Positions 31,128-40,908 of a stretch of DNA of 64,000 nucleotides are shown piece by piece. The notes below the pieces were generated by a model, which saw nothing but the letters and a program-made list of their open reading frames with translations, was not told the DNA's origin and did no database searches. Numbering within the stretch: the stretch's first letter is position 1; each line of letters begins with the position of its first letter. This DNA is from Massilia norwichensis (GTDB lineage Bacteria > Pseudomonadota > Gammaproteobacteria > Burkholderiales > Burkholderiaceae_D), in assembly GCF_024753245.1 (NCBI RefSeq), contig NZ_JANUGX010000011.1:102654-166653 (forward strand), read 5' to 3'. Both the position numbers and the translations under genes were made by a program.

Positions 31128-32922
31128 AGAGAAAACCACGCCGGCCCAGGCCAGGCAAGCGGCCGGCCTGCTGCGCCGCGCCGCGCACCCGGACCGCGCT
31201 CACCTGGGCTGGGCCACCGGCTGGCTGATCCTGGCGGCGGCGCTCGAAGTGCTCGGGCCGCTGCTGGGCAAGAAGCTGATCGACGAACACCTGCTGCCGC
31301 ATCACCTGGACTGGACCCGCGTGGCCCTGCTGCTGGGCGGCGTGCTGGTGACCGGCTGGGCGGCATCGTGGATCCGTTTCCTGCAGCTGGTACGCCTGTC
31401 CGGCCTGGCGATGCGTTCGGTGCAGCGCCTGCGCGAATGGGTCTACGGCCACGTGCTGCGCCTGCCGATGGCCTTCTTCGACCGCGCCATCACCGGCCAG
31501 CTGGTGAGCCGCGTCACCAACGACACCGAGGCCGTCAAAACCCTGTACATCCAGGTGCTGTTCGTGATCCTCGACTCCACCATCGTGCTGGTCGGGACCT
31601 CGATCGCGATGGCCTGGCTGGACTGGCACCTGATGCTGATCGTGCTGGCCCTGCTGCCGGCCGTGCTGGGCATCATCTGGCTGTACCAGCGCCTGTCCGC
31701 GCCGGCCGTCACCCGCGCCCGCGCCCTGCGCAGCGACATCAACGCCCAGATGGCGGAATCGATCGGCGGCATGAGCGTGCTGCAGGCGAACAATGCCCAG
31801 CACCGCTTCGGCGAGCGGTTCAAAGCCACCAACGACCAGCATTACACGGCGCGCGTGGCCGAACTGCGCGCCAACGCCTTCCTGCTGCGCCCCGCGCTCG
31901 ACTTCCTCAACGTGATCCTGCTGGCGGTGGTGATCTTCAGCTTCGGCCGCCAGAGCATGGGCGCGGTCGAGGTCGGGGTGCTGTACGCCTTCATCAGCTA
32001 TATCGCGCGGGTGGTCGAACCCCTCATCCAGATCACGATGCAGTTCAGCGGCCTGCAGCAGGCGGTGGTGGCGACCGCGCGCGTGGCGACCCTGCTCGAC
32101 GAAGCGAATGCGCCCGAACACGGCATGCGCAGCGGCAGCGGCGGCCGGCCAGCCGACACCCCGGTCGACGACCCCAATGCGCCGGCGGTACGGGTGCGCG
32201 ACCTGAGTTTCGGCTACGTCGATGGCGTCACCGTGCTGCACCACCTGTCGCTCGAGATCCCGCAGGGCGCCTTCTTTGGCATCGTCGGCCACACCGGCAG
32301 CGGCAAGTCGACCCTGCTGTCGCTGCTGCTGCGCTACTACCCGGTCCAGCAGGGCAGCATCGAGATCCACGGCGAGCCGCTGGCCGGCATCGCCAACGAG
32401 CGCTTCCGCAATGAAGTCGGCCTGGTGCCCCAGGATCCCTTCCTGCTGGCGGCATCGGCGCGCGAGAATATCGACATGGGACGCGGCCTGCCGCAGGACG
32501 CCATCGAAGCGGCAGCGCGCGCGGCCCACGCCCACGACTTCATCGCGGCGCTGGAACAAGGCTACGACACACCGCTCGGCGAAGGCGGTTCGCGCCTGTC
32601 TTCCGGCCAGAAGCAGCTGATCGCGATCGCCCGCGCCCTGGCCGGCAAGCCGCGCATCCTGCTGCTCGACGAAGCCACCTCGCGCATCGACAGCCAGACC
32701 GAGCAGATCGTGCAGCAGGCCGTGGTCGGCCTGCGCGGCAAGGTCACCGTGATCGCCATCGCGCACCGCCTGTCGACGATCCGCGACGCCGACCGCATCA
32801 TCGTGCTGAACCATGGCCGCATCAGCGAAGCCGGCAGCCATGAAGACCTGATGCGCATCGAGGGCGGCCTGTATCAGCGCCTCTATCTGCTGCAACAACT
32901 TGCGGTTTCGAAAAGCGAATAG
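31117..32922 (+). CDS. ABC exporter half-transporter, catalytic-site subunit (MdlB-like)
   Basis: The 601-residue product has six membrane helices and a nucleotide-binding domain with Walker A GHTGSGKST, Walker B LLLDEATSRID with the catalytic Glu, and a changed signature LSSGQKQLIAIARAL. This is the complement of the partner encoded just upstream, so each dimer would have one active and one degenerate ATP site. The start at 31117 lies inside the upstream gene and has GGAGG nine bases before it, which implies translational coupling. An in-frame ORF reaches further upstream but has no ribosome site. Confidence 0.92.
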   Translation: MQSKEKTTPAQARQAAGLLRRAAHPDRAHLGWATGWLILAAALEVLGPLLGKKLIDEHLLPHHLDWTRVALLLGGVLVTGWAASWIRFLQLVRLSGLAMRSVQRLREWVYGHVLRLPMAFFDRAITGQLVSRVTNDTEAVKTLYIQVLFVILDSTIVLVGTSIAMAWLDWHLMLIVLALLPAVLGIIWLYQRLSAPAVTRARALRSDINAQMAESIGGMSVLQANNAQHRFGERFKATNDQHYTARVAELRANAFLLRPALDFLNVILLAVVIFSFGRQSMGAVEVGVLYAFISYIARVVEPLIQITMQFSGLQQAVVATARVATLLDEANAPEHGMRSGSGGRPADTPVDDPNAPAVRVRDLSFGYVDGVTVLHHLSLEIPQGAFFGIVGHTGSGKSTLLSLLLRYYPVQQGSIEIHGEPLAGIANERFRNEVGLVPQDPFLLAASARENIDMGRGLPQDAIEAAARAAHAHDFIAALEQGYDTPLGEGGSRLSSGQKQLIAIARALAGKPRILLLDEATSRIDSQTEQIVQQAVVGLRGKVTVIAIAHRLSTIRDADRIIVLNHGRISEAGSHEDLMRIEGGLYQRLYLLQQLAVSKSE

Positions 32923-32952
32923 CGCCTGACTATACAGCCTATAAGTTCCAGG

Positions 32953-32997
32953 AATACATCTGTATCTTTTTCGCATATACCTTGGAAAAGATGTATT
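32953..32997 (+). promoter_or_regulatory. Inverted repeat upstream of the TPR-GGDEF gene
   Basis: AATACATCT (32953-32961) and AGATGTATT (32989-32997) are perfect inverted arms 27 bp apart, in an A+T-rich stretch. A possible -10 box TACAAT lies at 33016-33021. It may be an operator or an RNA stem; nothing decides between these. Confidence 0.3.
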
Positions 32998-33069
32998 TCT
33001 CTGCAGCAAGCGGCGTACAATACTTGGTTGAGTCCCCGGTGGGACGCAATCGACAGTCCTTGGGGAACT

Positions 33070-35129
33070 ATGTTGGCAGGCCACTATCGCGCATCGCACA
33101 AGCACCGCAGCCGCGCGCTGCTGGCGGCGCTTTCAATGGCCTCCAGTCTGGCCCTGGCCGATGCCCCCTTGCCGCTCGCCCAGCGCCTCGACGCGATCGA
33201 GGACGTCAGCCGTTTCACCCCCTTGCGCGCCCTGCCCCAGTTAGCCCAGGTAGAGCAGGAAAGCCGCGCCGCACCGCTGGCCGAACGGGCGCATTATCTC
33301 GCTCTGGCCTGCAATACCCATGACAGCCTCGGTCACCATGCGCTGGCGAGCAAGCTGTGCGATGAACTGATCGAACTCGGCCGGCAGCATGGCGACAACA
33401 CGACCATCGCGCTGGGCATGCTGACCAAGGCTTATGTGCTGTTCAGCATGAATGAGCGGCTGCAGTCGCACGAACTGGTCTGGCAGGCGGAAAAGCTGGC
33501 AACGAACAGCCCAACATGGCCTTGCGGGTGCGGGTGACGATCAGCTCCGGCCAGTCCTATGCCGAGGAAGGTAATTTCCCGATGGCGCTGAGCAAGCTGC
33601 AGGCTGCGGCCACGCTGGCGCGCCAAAGCGACCATCCGAAACTGATCGCGATCGCCCTCAATGCGCTGGCCTACCTGTACAACCAGATGCGCGAGCACGA
33701 CAAGGGCTTCGACACGCTGGAAGAGGCCTACCGGGCCGCGAAAAGCCTCGATTCGCCGGGCCGCATGGCGATGCTGAAGAATACCGAGTACGCGCTGGCG
33801 ATCGATTCCGGCCAGGTGCAGCGCGGCCTGAAGGCCCTGCAGGCCGCCGTCGAACTGGAACGCAAGATCGACGCCGGCCCGATGATCGCCATCTCGCTGG
33901 TCAACCTGTCGGATTGCTACCTGAAGCTGAAGGATTACCGCAACGCCCTGGCCACCGCCCAGCAGGCGCTGGAACAGGCGCAGGTGATCAACGACGAGAG
34001 TTCGATCGCGACCGCACGCGTGAACATCGGCCAGGTGTACCTGGCGATGGGCCGCATGGCCGATGGCAAGAAGAGCTTCGAAGAGGGCATGGCCTGGTAC
34101 GAGAAGTCGGGCAACAAGCCGGATCTGCAGGCGGTCCTGGCCGAATACGGCGAAGCGCTCGAGCATGCCGGCGACCTGACGGGTGCCCTGCAGGCCTACC
34201 ACCGCGAGCGCACGCTGTCGAACGAGCTGTTCGAGACGCGCCGCCAGAAGGCCGTGATGGAACTGCAGGAAAAGTACGAGGCCGACAAGCGCCAGCGCCA
34301 GATCGCGCTGCTGCGCCAGGAAAACCAGGTCAAGAGCACCGAACTCGACAACCGTCGCCTGCAGCAGCGCATCTGGTGGCTGCTGGCGCTGGTGTTCGCG
34401 CTGTCGGCGGTGATCGTCTCCTTCCTGTACCGCAAGGTGCGCCAGACCAATGCCCAGCTCGAGGAAAAGAACCTGGAGCTCAAGCAGCAGAGCGCGCGCG
34501 ACCCGCTGACCGCCCTGTACAACCGCCGCCACTTCCAGGAATTCATGCGCGGCCAGGAAGGCATCGCACAAGCCGCCGCGAACGAAGAGACGGTCAGCGC
34601 GCTCTACCTGATGGACGTCGACCACTTCAAGCACATCAACGACACCTACGGCCACGGCGCCGGCGACGCGGTGCTGCGCGAGATCTCGGACGCCTTGCGC
34701 GAAATCCTGCGCGAAACCGACATGATCGTGCGCTGGGGCGGCGAGGAATTCCTGGCCTTCCTGCCGGCGGTCCCGCGCAGCAGCCTGGACGACGTGGCGC
34801 GCCGCCTGCTGAACGGCATCCCCGCCCGCACCATCGAGTACCAGGGCACGACGCTGTCGGTGAACGTCTCGATCGGCTTCGCGCCCTTCCCGCTGGCGCC
34901 CGGCGGCAAGACGATGTCCTGGGAACGCGCCGTCAACCTGGTCGACATGGCGCTCTACCTGGCCAAGGGCCATGGCCGCAACCGCGCCTACGGCGTGCAG
35001 CGCCTGACCGGCAATCACAGCATGAGCATGGAGCAGATCGAGCAGGACATCGAGGCTGCCTGGCGCGCCGGCAACGTGGAGCTGTCGGTGGTGCAGGGTC
35101 CATGGCCGGAGTTGCGCGCGGTCTCCTGA
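33070..35129 (+). pseudogene. TPR-GGDEF diguanylate cyclase gene, broken by a one-base frameshift
   Basis: Two overlapping reading frames together encode one familiar protein. The first part (33070-33537) has a signal peptide (to LALADA) and tetratricopeptide-like helices; the frame then ends. The second part continues from 33516 with more TPR-like repeats, a coiled coil, a membrane helix (WWLLALVFALSAVIVSFLY) and a GGDEF domain with DPLTALYNRRHF and active-site RWGGEEFLAF. Adding one base near the CCC at 33510-33512 restores a 686-residue protein. Periplasmic TPR sensors of this type make cyclic di-GMP in the cytoplasm. The ATG at 33516 could still give the C-terminal part, but without a signal peptide. 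A sequencing error is a real alternative. Confidence 0.75.
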
Positions 35130-35130
35130 C

Positions 35131-35430
35131 CTAGCGCGCCGCCTCCTGCATCTTTTCTCCGGCTTTTTCGACTTTTTCGCCGACCTTGGCGGTTGCCCGG
35201 TCCAGGTTGTCCCTGGCTTGCGCCGCCGCTTCCTTCGCCTTTTCGCGCGCCCGCTCGGCGGCTTCGTCGGCTTTCGCCACCTGGTCCTGGACCGCGTTCT
35301 GCACCCTGGCGCCGGCCTCGTCGACCGCCTTGCCGGCCTGCTGGGCCGGTCCCATGCCCTCGGTGGATGACTCCTTGCAGCCGGCCAGCAAGGTGGCCAG
35401 CACCAGGGCGATGATCGATATGCGCTTCAC
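35131..35430 (-). CDS. Small helical lipoprotein at the end of the tubulin-like cluster
   Basis: The 99-residue product has a lipoprotein signal with lipobox LLAGC (Cys18). The mature part is a long charged amphipathic helix rich in Ala, Glu and Lys (DEAAERAREKAKEAAAQ, DRATAKVGEKVEKAGEKM), similar in composition to LEA or apolipoprotein-like repeats. It would be anchored to the inner face of the outer membrane or to the inner membrane. It starts 32 bp after the zinc-ribbon gene on the same strand, so it may belong to the cluster, and it converges on the GGDEF gene with one base between stops. No function is known. Confidence 0.75.
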   Translation of the reverse strand: MKRISIIALVLATLLAGCKESSTEGMGPAQQAGKAVDEAGARVQNAVQDQVAKADEAAERAREKAKEAAAQARDNLDRATAKVGEKVEKAGEKMQEAAR

Positions 35431-35462
35431 GTTGCACCTCCTTTCCGCTTATTGCATGCCGC

Positions 35463-36617
35463 TTACTGGAATTTCGCCTGCTGCTCGGCCTGGGTCTTGA
35501 GTGCCCGGCACGCTGGGTTGCCGGCGTCGACCATGGTGAGGCACAGCGTCATCTTGTCGGCCGCGGCGCCGTAATCGCCGCGGTCCAGGTCGCGCTCGGC
35601 GCTCTGGATCAGATTGCGGGCGGATTCGGCCGCGGCCTGCGACGCCCTTCCGCCACCGGCGCCGGTCGCGCCGCCGCCGGAGGAACCGACGGCGCTGCGC
35701 GGCACCGCCAGCGGGTGGGCGGCATCACGCTTTGCCGTCTCGATCCGCTCCTTGAGCGCGCGCGTGTCCTCGTCCTCGCCCCAGCGTTTGGTAAAAGCTT
35801 GCAGGCGCGTCCTCGCCTTGTCCCAGCTGGCCGCCGCCAGTGCCGCCTCGACGCCGTTGCTGGCATCGCTCCAGGCCTTGCTGCGCTGGCGCCGCCTGGT
35901 GCACTTGGCCGCTTCGTCGTTGAGGGCCTGCTGCAGGCGCTGCAGCTGTTCCTGCGAGGCGCGGGTCTTGCGCAGGGCGATCAGCTGGGCCTGGGCCTCG
36001 CTGCCCTTGCACTCGCGCGCCAGGGCGATGGCGGCATCGATCTGGCGCTCGATCTTCTTCGACGAGGGCTTGGCGACCAGCCACACACCCCACAGCAGGG
36101 CCAGCGCCAGGATCCACCAGCGCAGCCGGATCGGCGAGCGCTGCGGCGGGTGGGCGGCCAGCGGCGGGCGCGGCACTTCCTGGCGCGGCGGTGGCGGTGG
36201 CGGCGCTGACGGACCGCTTGCGCCGGGTTTGCCGCTGCGGCCGAAATCGGTTGCGCTCGGGGTGGCCATCGGCCGCTGCGCGGCTGCTGACGCTGCTGCG
36301 GCTGTTGCGGCCGACGACGCTGACGAAGCTGGCGCGGCAGGCGATGCGGGTGGCGGCGGCACCGCGGCAGCCGGTGCCGACGGCAACTCCGGCGGCGCGT
36401 CCGACCAGCCGGACAGCGCGGCGGCGGCGCTTGCGCCGGCAGCCGCTGCGGCCGCCGCCGCGGAGACCGTGGACGATGCCGGCGGCGCGTTCACGCCAGG
36501 CGCCTGCGTACCCGCGCGCGCCTGCGCAGTCCCGCACCAGGGACAGTAGTTCACGGGCCGCGGCGCCGGTCGGCCGCAGGCTTCGTTGATGCATCGGTAG
36601 ATTGCCTGGTCGTGCAC
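35463..36617 (-). CDS. Zinc-ribbon, membrane-anchored protein of the tubulin-like cluster
   Basis: The 384-residue product starts with a zinc ribbon (Cys9, Cys14, Cys25, Cys28: YRCINEACG and YCPWCG). A Pro/Ala-rich linker (about 35-165), one membrane helix (WWILALALLWGVWLVAKP) and a helical C-terminal half with charged and coiled regions follow, the last part TPR-like (ERDLDRGDYGAAADKMTLCL). The start is GTG, with AAAGG before it and only 9 bp after the tubulin-like gene stop, so it is part of that operon. Topology suggests the ribbon is cytoplasmic and the C-terminal half periplasmic. No named family is recognised. Confidence 0.8.
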   Translation of the reverse strand: MHDQAIYRCINEACGRPAPRPVNYCPWCGTAQARAGTQAPGVNAPPASSTVSAAAAAAAAGASAAAALSGWSDAPPELPSAPAAAVPPPPASPAAPASSASSAATAAAASAAAQRPMATPSATDFGRSGKPGASGPSAPPPPPPRQEVPRPPLAAHPPQRSPIRLRWWILALALLWGVWLVAKPSSKKIERQIDAAIALARECKGSEAQAQLIALRKTRASQEQLQRLQQALNDEAAKCTRRRQRSKAWSDASNGVEAALAAASWDKARTRLQAFTKRWGEDEDTRALKERIETAKRDAAHPLAVPRSAVGSSGGGATGAGGGRASQAAAESARNLIQSAERDLDRGDYGAAADKMTLCLTMVDAGNPACRALKTQAEQQAKFQ

Positions 36618-36626
36618 GGTGCGCCT

Positions 36627-39600
36627 TTATTCCGGGTCCGGGATGCCGTCGTCGGGGTCCGGGATCGCGGTGTCGAAGGCCGCCGCCAGTTCCGGGATCT
36701 CGCCGACCGTCTTCCACTTGTCCTGGCGTGGGTTCCACTGCATGTTCCAGATACGCGTGCCGCCGTCGATCTCGCCGCGCGCCAGCATCTGCGCCACCTC
36801 TTCCAGCGCATACGGTCCGCGCTGGGCGCCGTTCACGAACAGCTTGAAGCGCGCCGCCATCGGGGTCGCGCCGACCACGAAAGCGGCCGGGCTGGCCACC
36901 GCCGGATGCAGGTCGGTACCGGCCTGTATCGGCTGCATGCTCGGGCTGACGATAGTCGCCGGGGCGCCGCCGCCCTGCTCCATGCCGGCCACCAGGCCCG
37001 GCGCCATCGCTGCCGGCGATGCCGAACGCCGCTCCAGCGCCTGCAGGGCGCGCGCCTCGCTGGCCAGGAACTCGGGCCGGATCGTGCGCTTGTCGCCCGG
37101 GCGCTCGACTTCCCAGTGGTAGGCGTCGCTGGCCGAGTCCGGCACGACCTCGCTCCACAGGTCGAGCTGGGCCAGCGCCGCCTCGACCTGGGCCGGCGAC
37201 AGTTCCGGATGCAGGCTGGCGGCGCGCCGCATCCACTGCTCGTACAGGCGCCGCGCGGTAATCGTCGGCAGCGAGGGCGAAGGCAGCTGGGCGCCGGTCT
37301 CGTCGACTTCCAGCTTGGGCTCGTACACGCGCAACTGGTAATGGCGCATCAGCGCGGCCAGCAGCGCCAGGCGATAGGGCCCCATCGTGCCCAGGCGCTG
37401 GCGCACGGCGGCGATCACCTGCTCGCGGTAATAAGGCGGCAGGCCGTTCGAGCGGATCGCGTACTCGTTACCGATCTGCAGCCATTCGCCGGAACCCTGC
37501 TCGACCTCGAACAGGTACTGGCCGCGCGGCTGGAAGGCGGCTTCGCGGTCGCCGGCGTCCTGCTTGCGCCGGATGACGCCCAGCGCCACGGCCTGCAGGA
37601 ACCATTCGTAATCGTCGGCCAGCCGGTTCAGCTCATCCATCGAGGGCGAGATCGGATGGCGGAAGCGCGTCGAATCGAAGTGCAGGTGCGTCGGGATCTT
37701 CGGGTTCTCGATCTGGTAGGAGGCGCGCCAGGTCGGCAGGCCGCGCAGCACCGTCATCGGATAGCCGGACAGCTCGATGTAGCACACCGCCCTGCCCGCC
37801 ACGCCGGTGTTGACGATGGCGACCGCGTCGCCGTGCAGGAAGCCGGTCGGCACCGCCGCGCGGATCTCCGGCTCCAGCTTGCGCCAGGCGCCTGGGTCGC
37901 CGACGCCGACGAAGCACTTGAACTGGTCGGCGCTGGGTGTGAACTCGGCCGAGAAGCGCGCGTTAATCCAGGGCATGCTGCTGCGTATCCATTCGCTGAA
38001 CACGCGGTGGCGCGCCGTAGGCGACATCGCGTTCAAACGCTCCAGCAGCGGATCGACGGCCTGTGCCGGCTCCAGGCCCTGCGCCTGCATGCTCGAGAGT
38101 TGGGTTTGCGCGCGACGGAACAGTTTCAGCAGCAGATCCGCCCGCAGGCGCTCGTCGCCCAGTTGCGGGAACAGCCTGGCCGAGCCGCCGAATTCCAGCA
38201 GCACCTCTTCGGCCCAGCCGCTGACGTCGCTGGTGAGCTTGACCGGCTGCGGCAGCACATCGCTGGCCAGTTTGATGTAGGTGGCGTGCTCGTGGCGGGC
38301 ATCGGCGCGCAGCTGGCCGATGCGCTGGTCGCAGGCCGCCAGCATGGCCTGCACCGAGCGGCGGCCTTCCTGGAATTCGCCGGCGATGCCGCTCCACTGC
38401 GCCTGCCCGTGTTCGTCGGTGCCCTGCGGGTTGCCGAGCCAGGCCGACATATTGTTCATGACGTCGATCGCCTGGCCGGACGCCACCGCCAGCAGGTGGA
38501 AGCGCAGGTAGTCGGCGATGTCGCGTTTCAGATGGTTCATCACCTCGCGCGCCTGCGCATCCTTGCCGAACAAACGGCCCGCGGCCTGCGACAGGTTGTT
38601 CAGCGATTCCTCGACCTGGCGCGTGCGCAGGGCATCGCGGATGTCGCGGTAACGCTTGCCGTTGCGCTGGGCGTTGGCGAGGTCGCGCTGCGCCAGTCTT
38701 GCCTTGACCTGCTCCAGCAGCGACAGCACGAACTCCAGGCCGCCCTGCTTGCGATCGTCGAGCAGCATGTAGAGGCGCCCGCGCACGTTCAGGCGCAGGT
38801 TGGCCAGCAGCTCGCCGGTGTGGCGCTTGATGCGGTCTTCGCTGGTCTCGGCGGTGGCGCCGGCTTCGCGGATGGCGTCACGCTCCAGGTTGGGCAGCAG
38901 CTCGACCACCTTCTCGCGCCACAGCTTCAAATCGTAGGATGCCATGATGCGGTCGATCTCGACCTGCACCTTGCTCTCGACCCGCTCCAGCAGCGAGCGC
39001 TGGTCCTTGTCCATCAGGAGCATGTCGGTCAGCGCGTATTCCTGGAAAGGCGTGACGTCCACCGTGCCCTTGCGGAAGTCGGGGAACTCCGAGAACGGGT
39101 GCTCCCCCATGGCCATCTGCTCGCGCATGAAGCTGTCGCGCTCCGCATCGGTGGCGCGGCGCGCGGCAGTGCCGTCGGTGCTTGCCAGGCCGAAGAAGGC
39201 CTTGACCATCAGCGCCGCCAGCTCGTAGGCGCGGATGTCGTCGCGCAGGCTTTGCTGGGTGTCGAGCACCGCCTGGCCGAAGGCCGAATACACCTTCGAG
39301 TAGGACAGGCGCATGTCGCCGAAGCGCTGCTCCGGCACGCGCGGGTTGTAGGGACCGAGCTTGTGCTGCTGCTGGTTGACCGCCACCGAGCGCTTGCGGT
39401 TGGCGAAATCGGCCGAGGCGAAGTCTTCGAACAGGGTGTCGGCCACCATCTGGTAGACGTCCTTCACGTCCTGGGTCGCCTTGTTGGCCAGGTTGGCGGT
39501 GTCGACGAAATAGACGTCGTCGAAAGGCGCGCCGCGTCCGACCACGCTGTCCGGGTCCATCCACTGCACGCGCGCGTTCATGTCGCGCATGGTGGTTTCC

Positions 39601-40391
39601 AGCTCCATCAGGGTCGCGTAGGCATTCGCCTCGGTGCGCTCCTTGTTGGCCTTCGCGTAGCCCGAAGGCAGGAACATCACCAGGTCGACCTGGCTGTCCG
39701 ACACTTCCTGGCGCGCGATGGCCTTGGCGATCCAGCCCAGGTCGATGGCGCTGCCGGCCCCGGTGCCGCCGGCGTTCGAGGCGATGACGACGATGCGGAA
39801 TTTGCTCGTATCGACCTGCAGGCCCAGGCGCTGGTAATTCTCCTTGCGCTCGATGCCGGCGTTCGAACTGAGGAAGTTCAGCGCGCCCTTGATGCGTCCC
39901 CGCAGCTTCGGGTACTTGTCGAACAAATAGAGCCGCGCCAGCGCGCGGATCTGGCCCGCGCCTTTCGACGGATCGATGCCCAGCGAGCGCAGCTTCTTGG
40001 GCCGCAGCGGCATCCATTTCTCGATCAGGGGGAAGCGCGCCAGGCTGTCGTCGGACTCGTGGTATTGCGGCAGGTCGAGCGGCTCGACCAGGCGTTCCTC
40101 GTCCGAGAGTTTCACGAGTTCGAACCAGGGGTCGGTCTGCTGCGATTTGCCTTCGTCGATGATGGCCTGGTTGTCGAGGTCGAAGTGCAGGAAGCGCGCG
40201 ACCGGGAAGTCGGCGATCGACTCCACGCGGGTCGGATGCTGGCGGTTCCAGACCGCCGACAGGATGCGGCGGCGGATGCGCATCATGACTTCCATGCCGG
40301 TGCCGCCGGCGCCGATGAAGAGCGTCGGGCGCAGGTCGACCTTGAGCTCGGCTTTGTTATTCAGCGAAGAGGGATCGGGAAAATCTGCCAT
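36627..40391 (-). CDS. Tubulin/FtsZ-like GTPase (Tubulin_2/FtsZl-1 type) with C-terminal GYF_2-like domain
   Basis: The 1254-residue product opens with a tubulin-like fold: LFIGAGGTGMEVMMRIRRR near residue 25 and the GTP-binding T4-type loop ASNAGGTGAGSAIDLGW near 205, followed by VMFLPSGYAK and NAYATLMELETTMRD. About 800 residues of mostly helical sequence follow. The last 75 residues (KLFVNGAQRGPYALEEVAQM ... KWKTVGEIPEL) match a GYF_2-type domain, which is thought to bind proline-rich partners. Genome surveys placed such FtsZ-like proteins in clusters proposed to remodel membranes; no activity is known to me. AAGGAAAC precedes the ATG. It is the core of a seven-gene minus-strand cluster. 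Confidence 0.88.
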   Translation of the reverse strand: MADFPDPSSLNNKAELKVDLRPTLFIGAGGTGMEVMMRIRRRILSAVWNRQHPTRVESIADFPVARFLHFDLDNQAIIDEGKSQQTDPWFELVKLSDEERLVEPLDLPQYHESDDSLARFPLIEKWMPLRPKKLRSLGIDPSKGAGQIRALARLYLFDKYPKLRGRIKGALNFLSSNAGIERKENYQRLGLQVDTSKFRIVVIASNAGGTGAGSAIDLGWIAKAIARQEVSDSQVDLVMFLPSGYAKANKERTEANAYATLMELETTMRDMNARVQWMDPDSVVGRGAPFDDVYFVDTANLANKATQDVKDVYQMVADTLFEDFASADFANRKRSVAVNQQQHKLGPYNPRVPEQRFGDMRLSYSKVYSAFGQAVLDTQQSLRDDIRAYELAALMVKAFFGLASTDGTAARRATDAERDSFMREQMAMGEHPFSEFPDFRKGTVDVTPFQEYALTDMLLMDKDQRSLLERVESKVQVEIDRIMASYDLKLWREKVVELLPNLERDAIREAGATAETSEDRIKRHTGELLANLRLNVRGRLYMLLDDRKQGGLEFVLSLLEQVKARLAQRDLANAQRNGKRYRDIRDALRTRQVEESLNNLSQAAGRLFGKDAQAREVMNHLKRDIADYLRFHLLAVASGQAIDVMNNMSAWLGNPQGTDEHGQAQWSGIAGEFQEGRRSVQAMLAACDQRIGQLRADARHEHATYIKLASDVLPQPVKLTSDVSGWAEEVLLEFGGSARLFPQLGDERLRADLLLKLFRRAQTQLSSMQAQGLEPAQAVDPLLERLNAMSPTARHRVFSEWIRSSMPWINARFSAEFTPSADQFKCFVGVGDPGAWRKLEPEIRAAVPTGFLHGDAVAIVNTGVAGRAVCYIELSGYPMTVLRGLPTWRASYQIENPKIPTHLHFDSTRFRHPISPSMDELNRLADDYEWFLQAVALGVIRRKQDAGDREAAFQPRGQYLFEVEQGSGEWLQIGNEYAIRSNGLPPYYREQVIAAVRQRLGTMGPYRLALLAALMRHYQLRVYEPKLEVDETGAQLPSPSLPTITARRLYEQWMRRAASLHPELSPAQVEAALAQLDLWSEVVPDSASDAYHWEVERPGDKRTIRPEFLASEARALQALERRSASPAAMAPGLVAGMEQGGGAPATIVSPSMQPIQAGTDLHPAVASPAAFVVGATPMAARFKLFVNGAQRGPYALEEVAQMLARGEIDGGTRIWNMQWNPRQDKWKTVGEIPELAAAFDTAIPDPDDGIPDPE

Positions 40392-40410
40392 ATCGTTTCC
40401 TTGCTGGCGC

Positions 40411-40875
40411 TCAGCGGCGGCCAATGAAAAGTGCTGCGATCAGGGCCACCACGCCGATGACGACTAGCGGCCCCGTGATCGCCAGGGTCAGGTACTTGGC
40501 GGCGTTGATGATCGCCAGTACCGCCGCGAAGGACAGGAAGGCCAGCCCGACGAACATCAGCCAGCCCGCGCTGCCGGCCGAGGACGGCGCCACGCGCCTG
40601 ACCACCAGGTGGTGCACGTAGGCGTTGCGCACGAAGAAGTAAATCACCAGCAGCACCAGGAACACCGCGCCGCCGATGGCCAGGTCGCGTCCCGAGGTAT
40701 CGCGCAGCGGCGCGGCGCTGGGATTGGTGGCGCCGCCCGGCGCGATCTCGACCGGCTGGTTGGCGGTGTCGGGCGCCGTCTTCGGCAGCGGGTCCTGGGG
40801 CGTGGTCTGCTGGGTCTGGCCCGGCAGCTTGAAACCGGGGTCGGTCACGGGCGGGGCTGTTTTCTGGTCTTGCAT
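40411..40875 (-). CDS. Three-helix membrane protein of the tubulin-like cluster
   Basis: The 154-residue product has a Pro/Gln/Thr-rich N-terminal region (about 1-65) and three hydrophobic helices: LAIGGAVFLVLLVIYFFV, GWLMFVGLAFLSFAAVLAII and LTLAITGPLVVIGVVALIAA. The proline-rich tail could be a target for the GYF_2-like domain of the tubulin-like protein encoded 19 bp downstream. It has no known family. It lies between the vWA-like and tubulin-like genes with short gaps, as in an operon. Confidence 0.78.
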   Translation of the reverse strand: MQDQKTAPPVTDPGFKLPGQTQQTTPQDPLPKTAPDTANQPVEIAPGGATNPSAAPLRDTSGRDLAIGGAVFLVLLVIYFFVRNAYVHHLVVRRVAPSSAGSAGWLMFVGLAFLSFAAVLAIINAAKYLTLAITGPLVVIGVVALIAALFIGRR

Positions 40876-40908
40876 GGGGTCCTCTCGGGTGTATTTTTTA
40901 TAGGTGGC

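Noticed and set aside
33001..33069. Possible cyclic di-GMP riboswitch before the GGDEF gene
   Set aside because: The leader is short and the conserved GEMM-type core was not found.
33505..33520. Programmed ribosomal frameshift in the TPR-GGDEF gene
   Set aside because: No slippery heptamer or following stem was seen; the change is better explained by loss of one C in a short run.
36612..40427. A 1271-codon plus-strand frame opposite the tubulin-like gene
   Set aside because: Antisense shadow; the minus-strand product has clear GTPase motifs and good ribosome sites.
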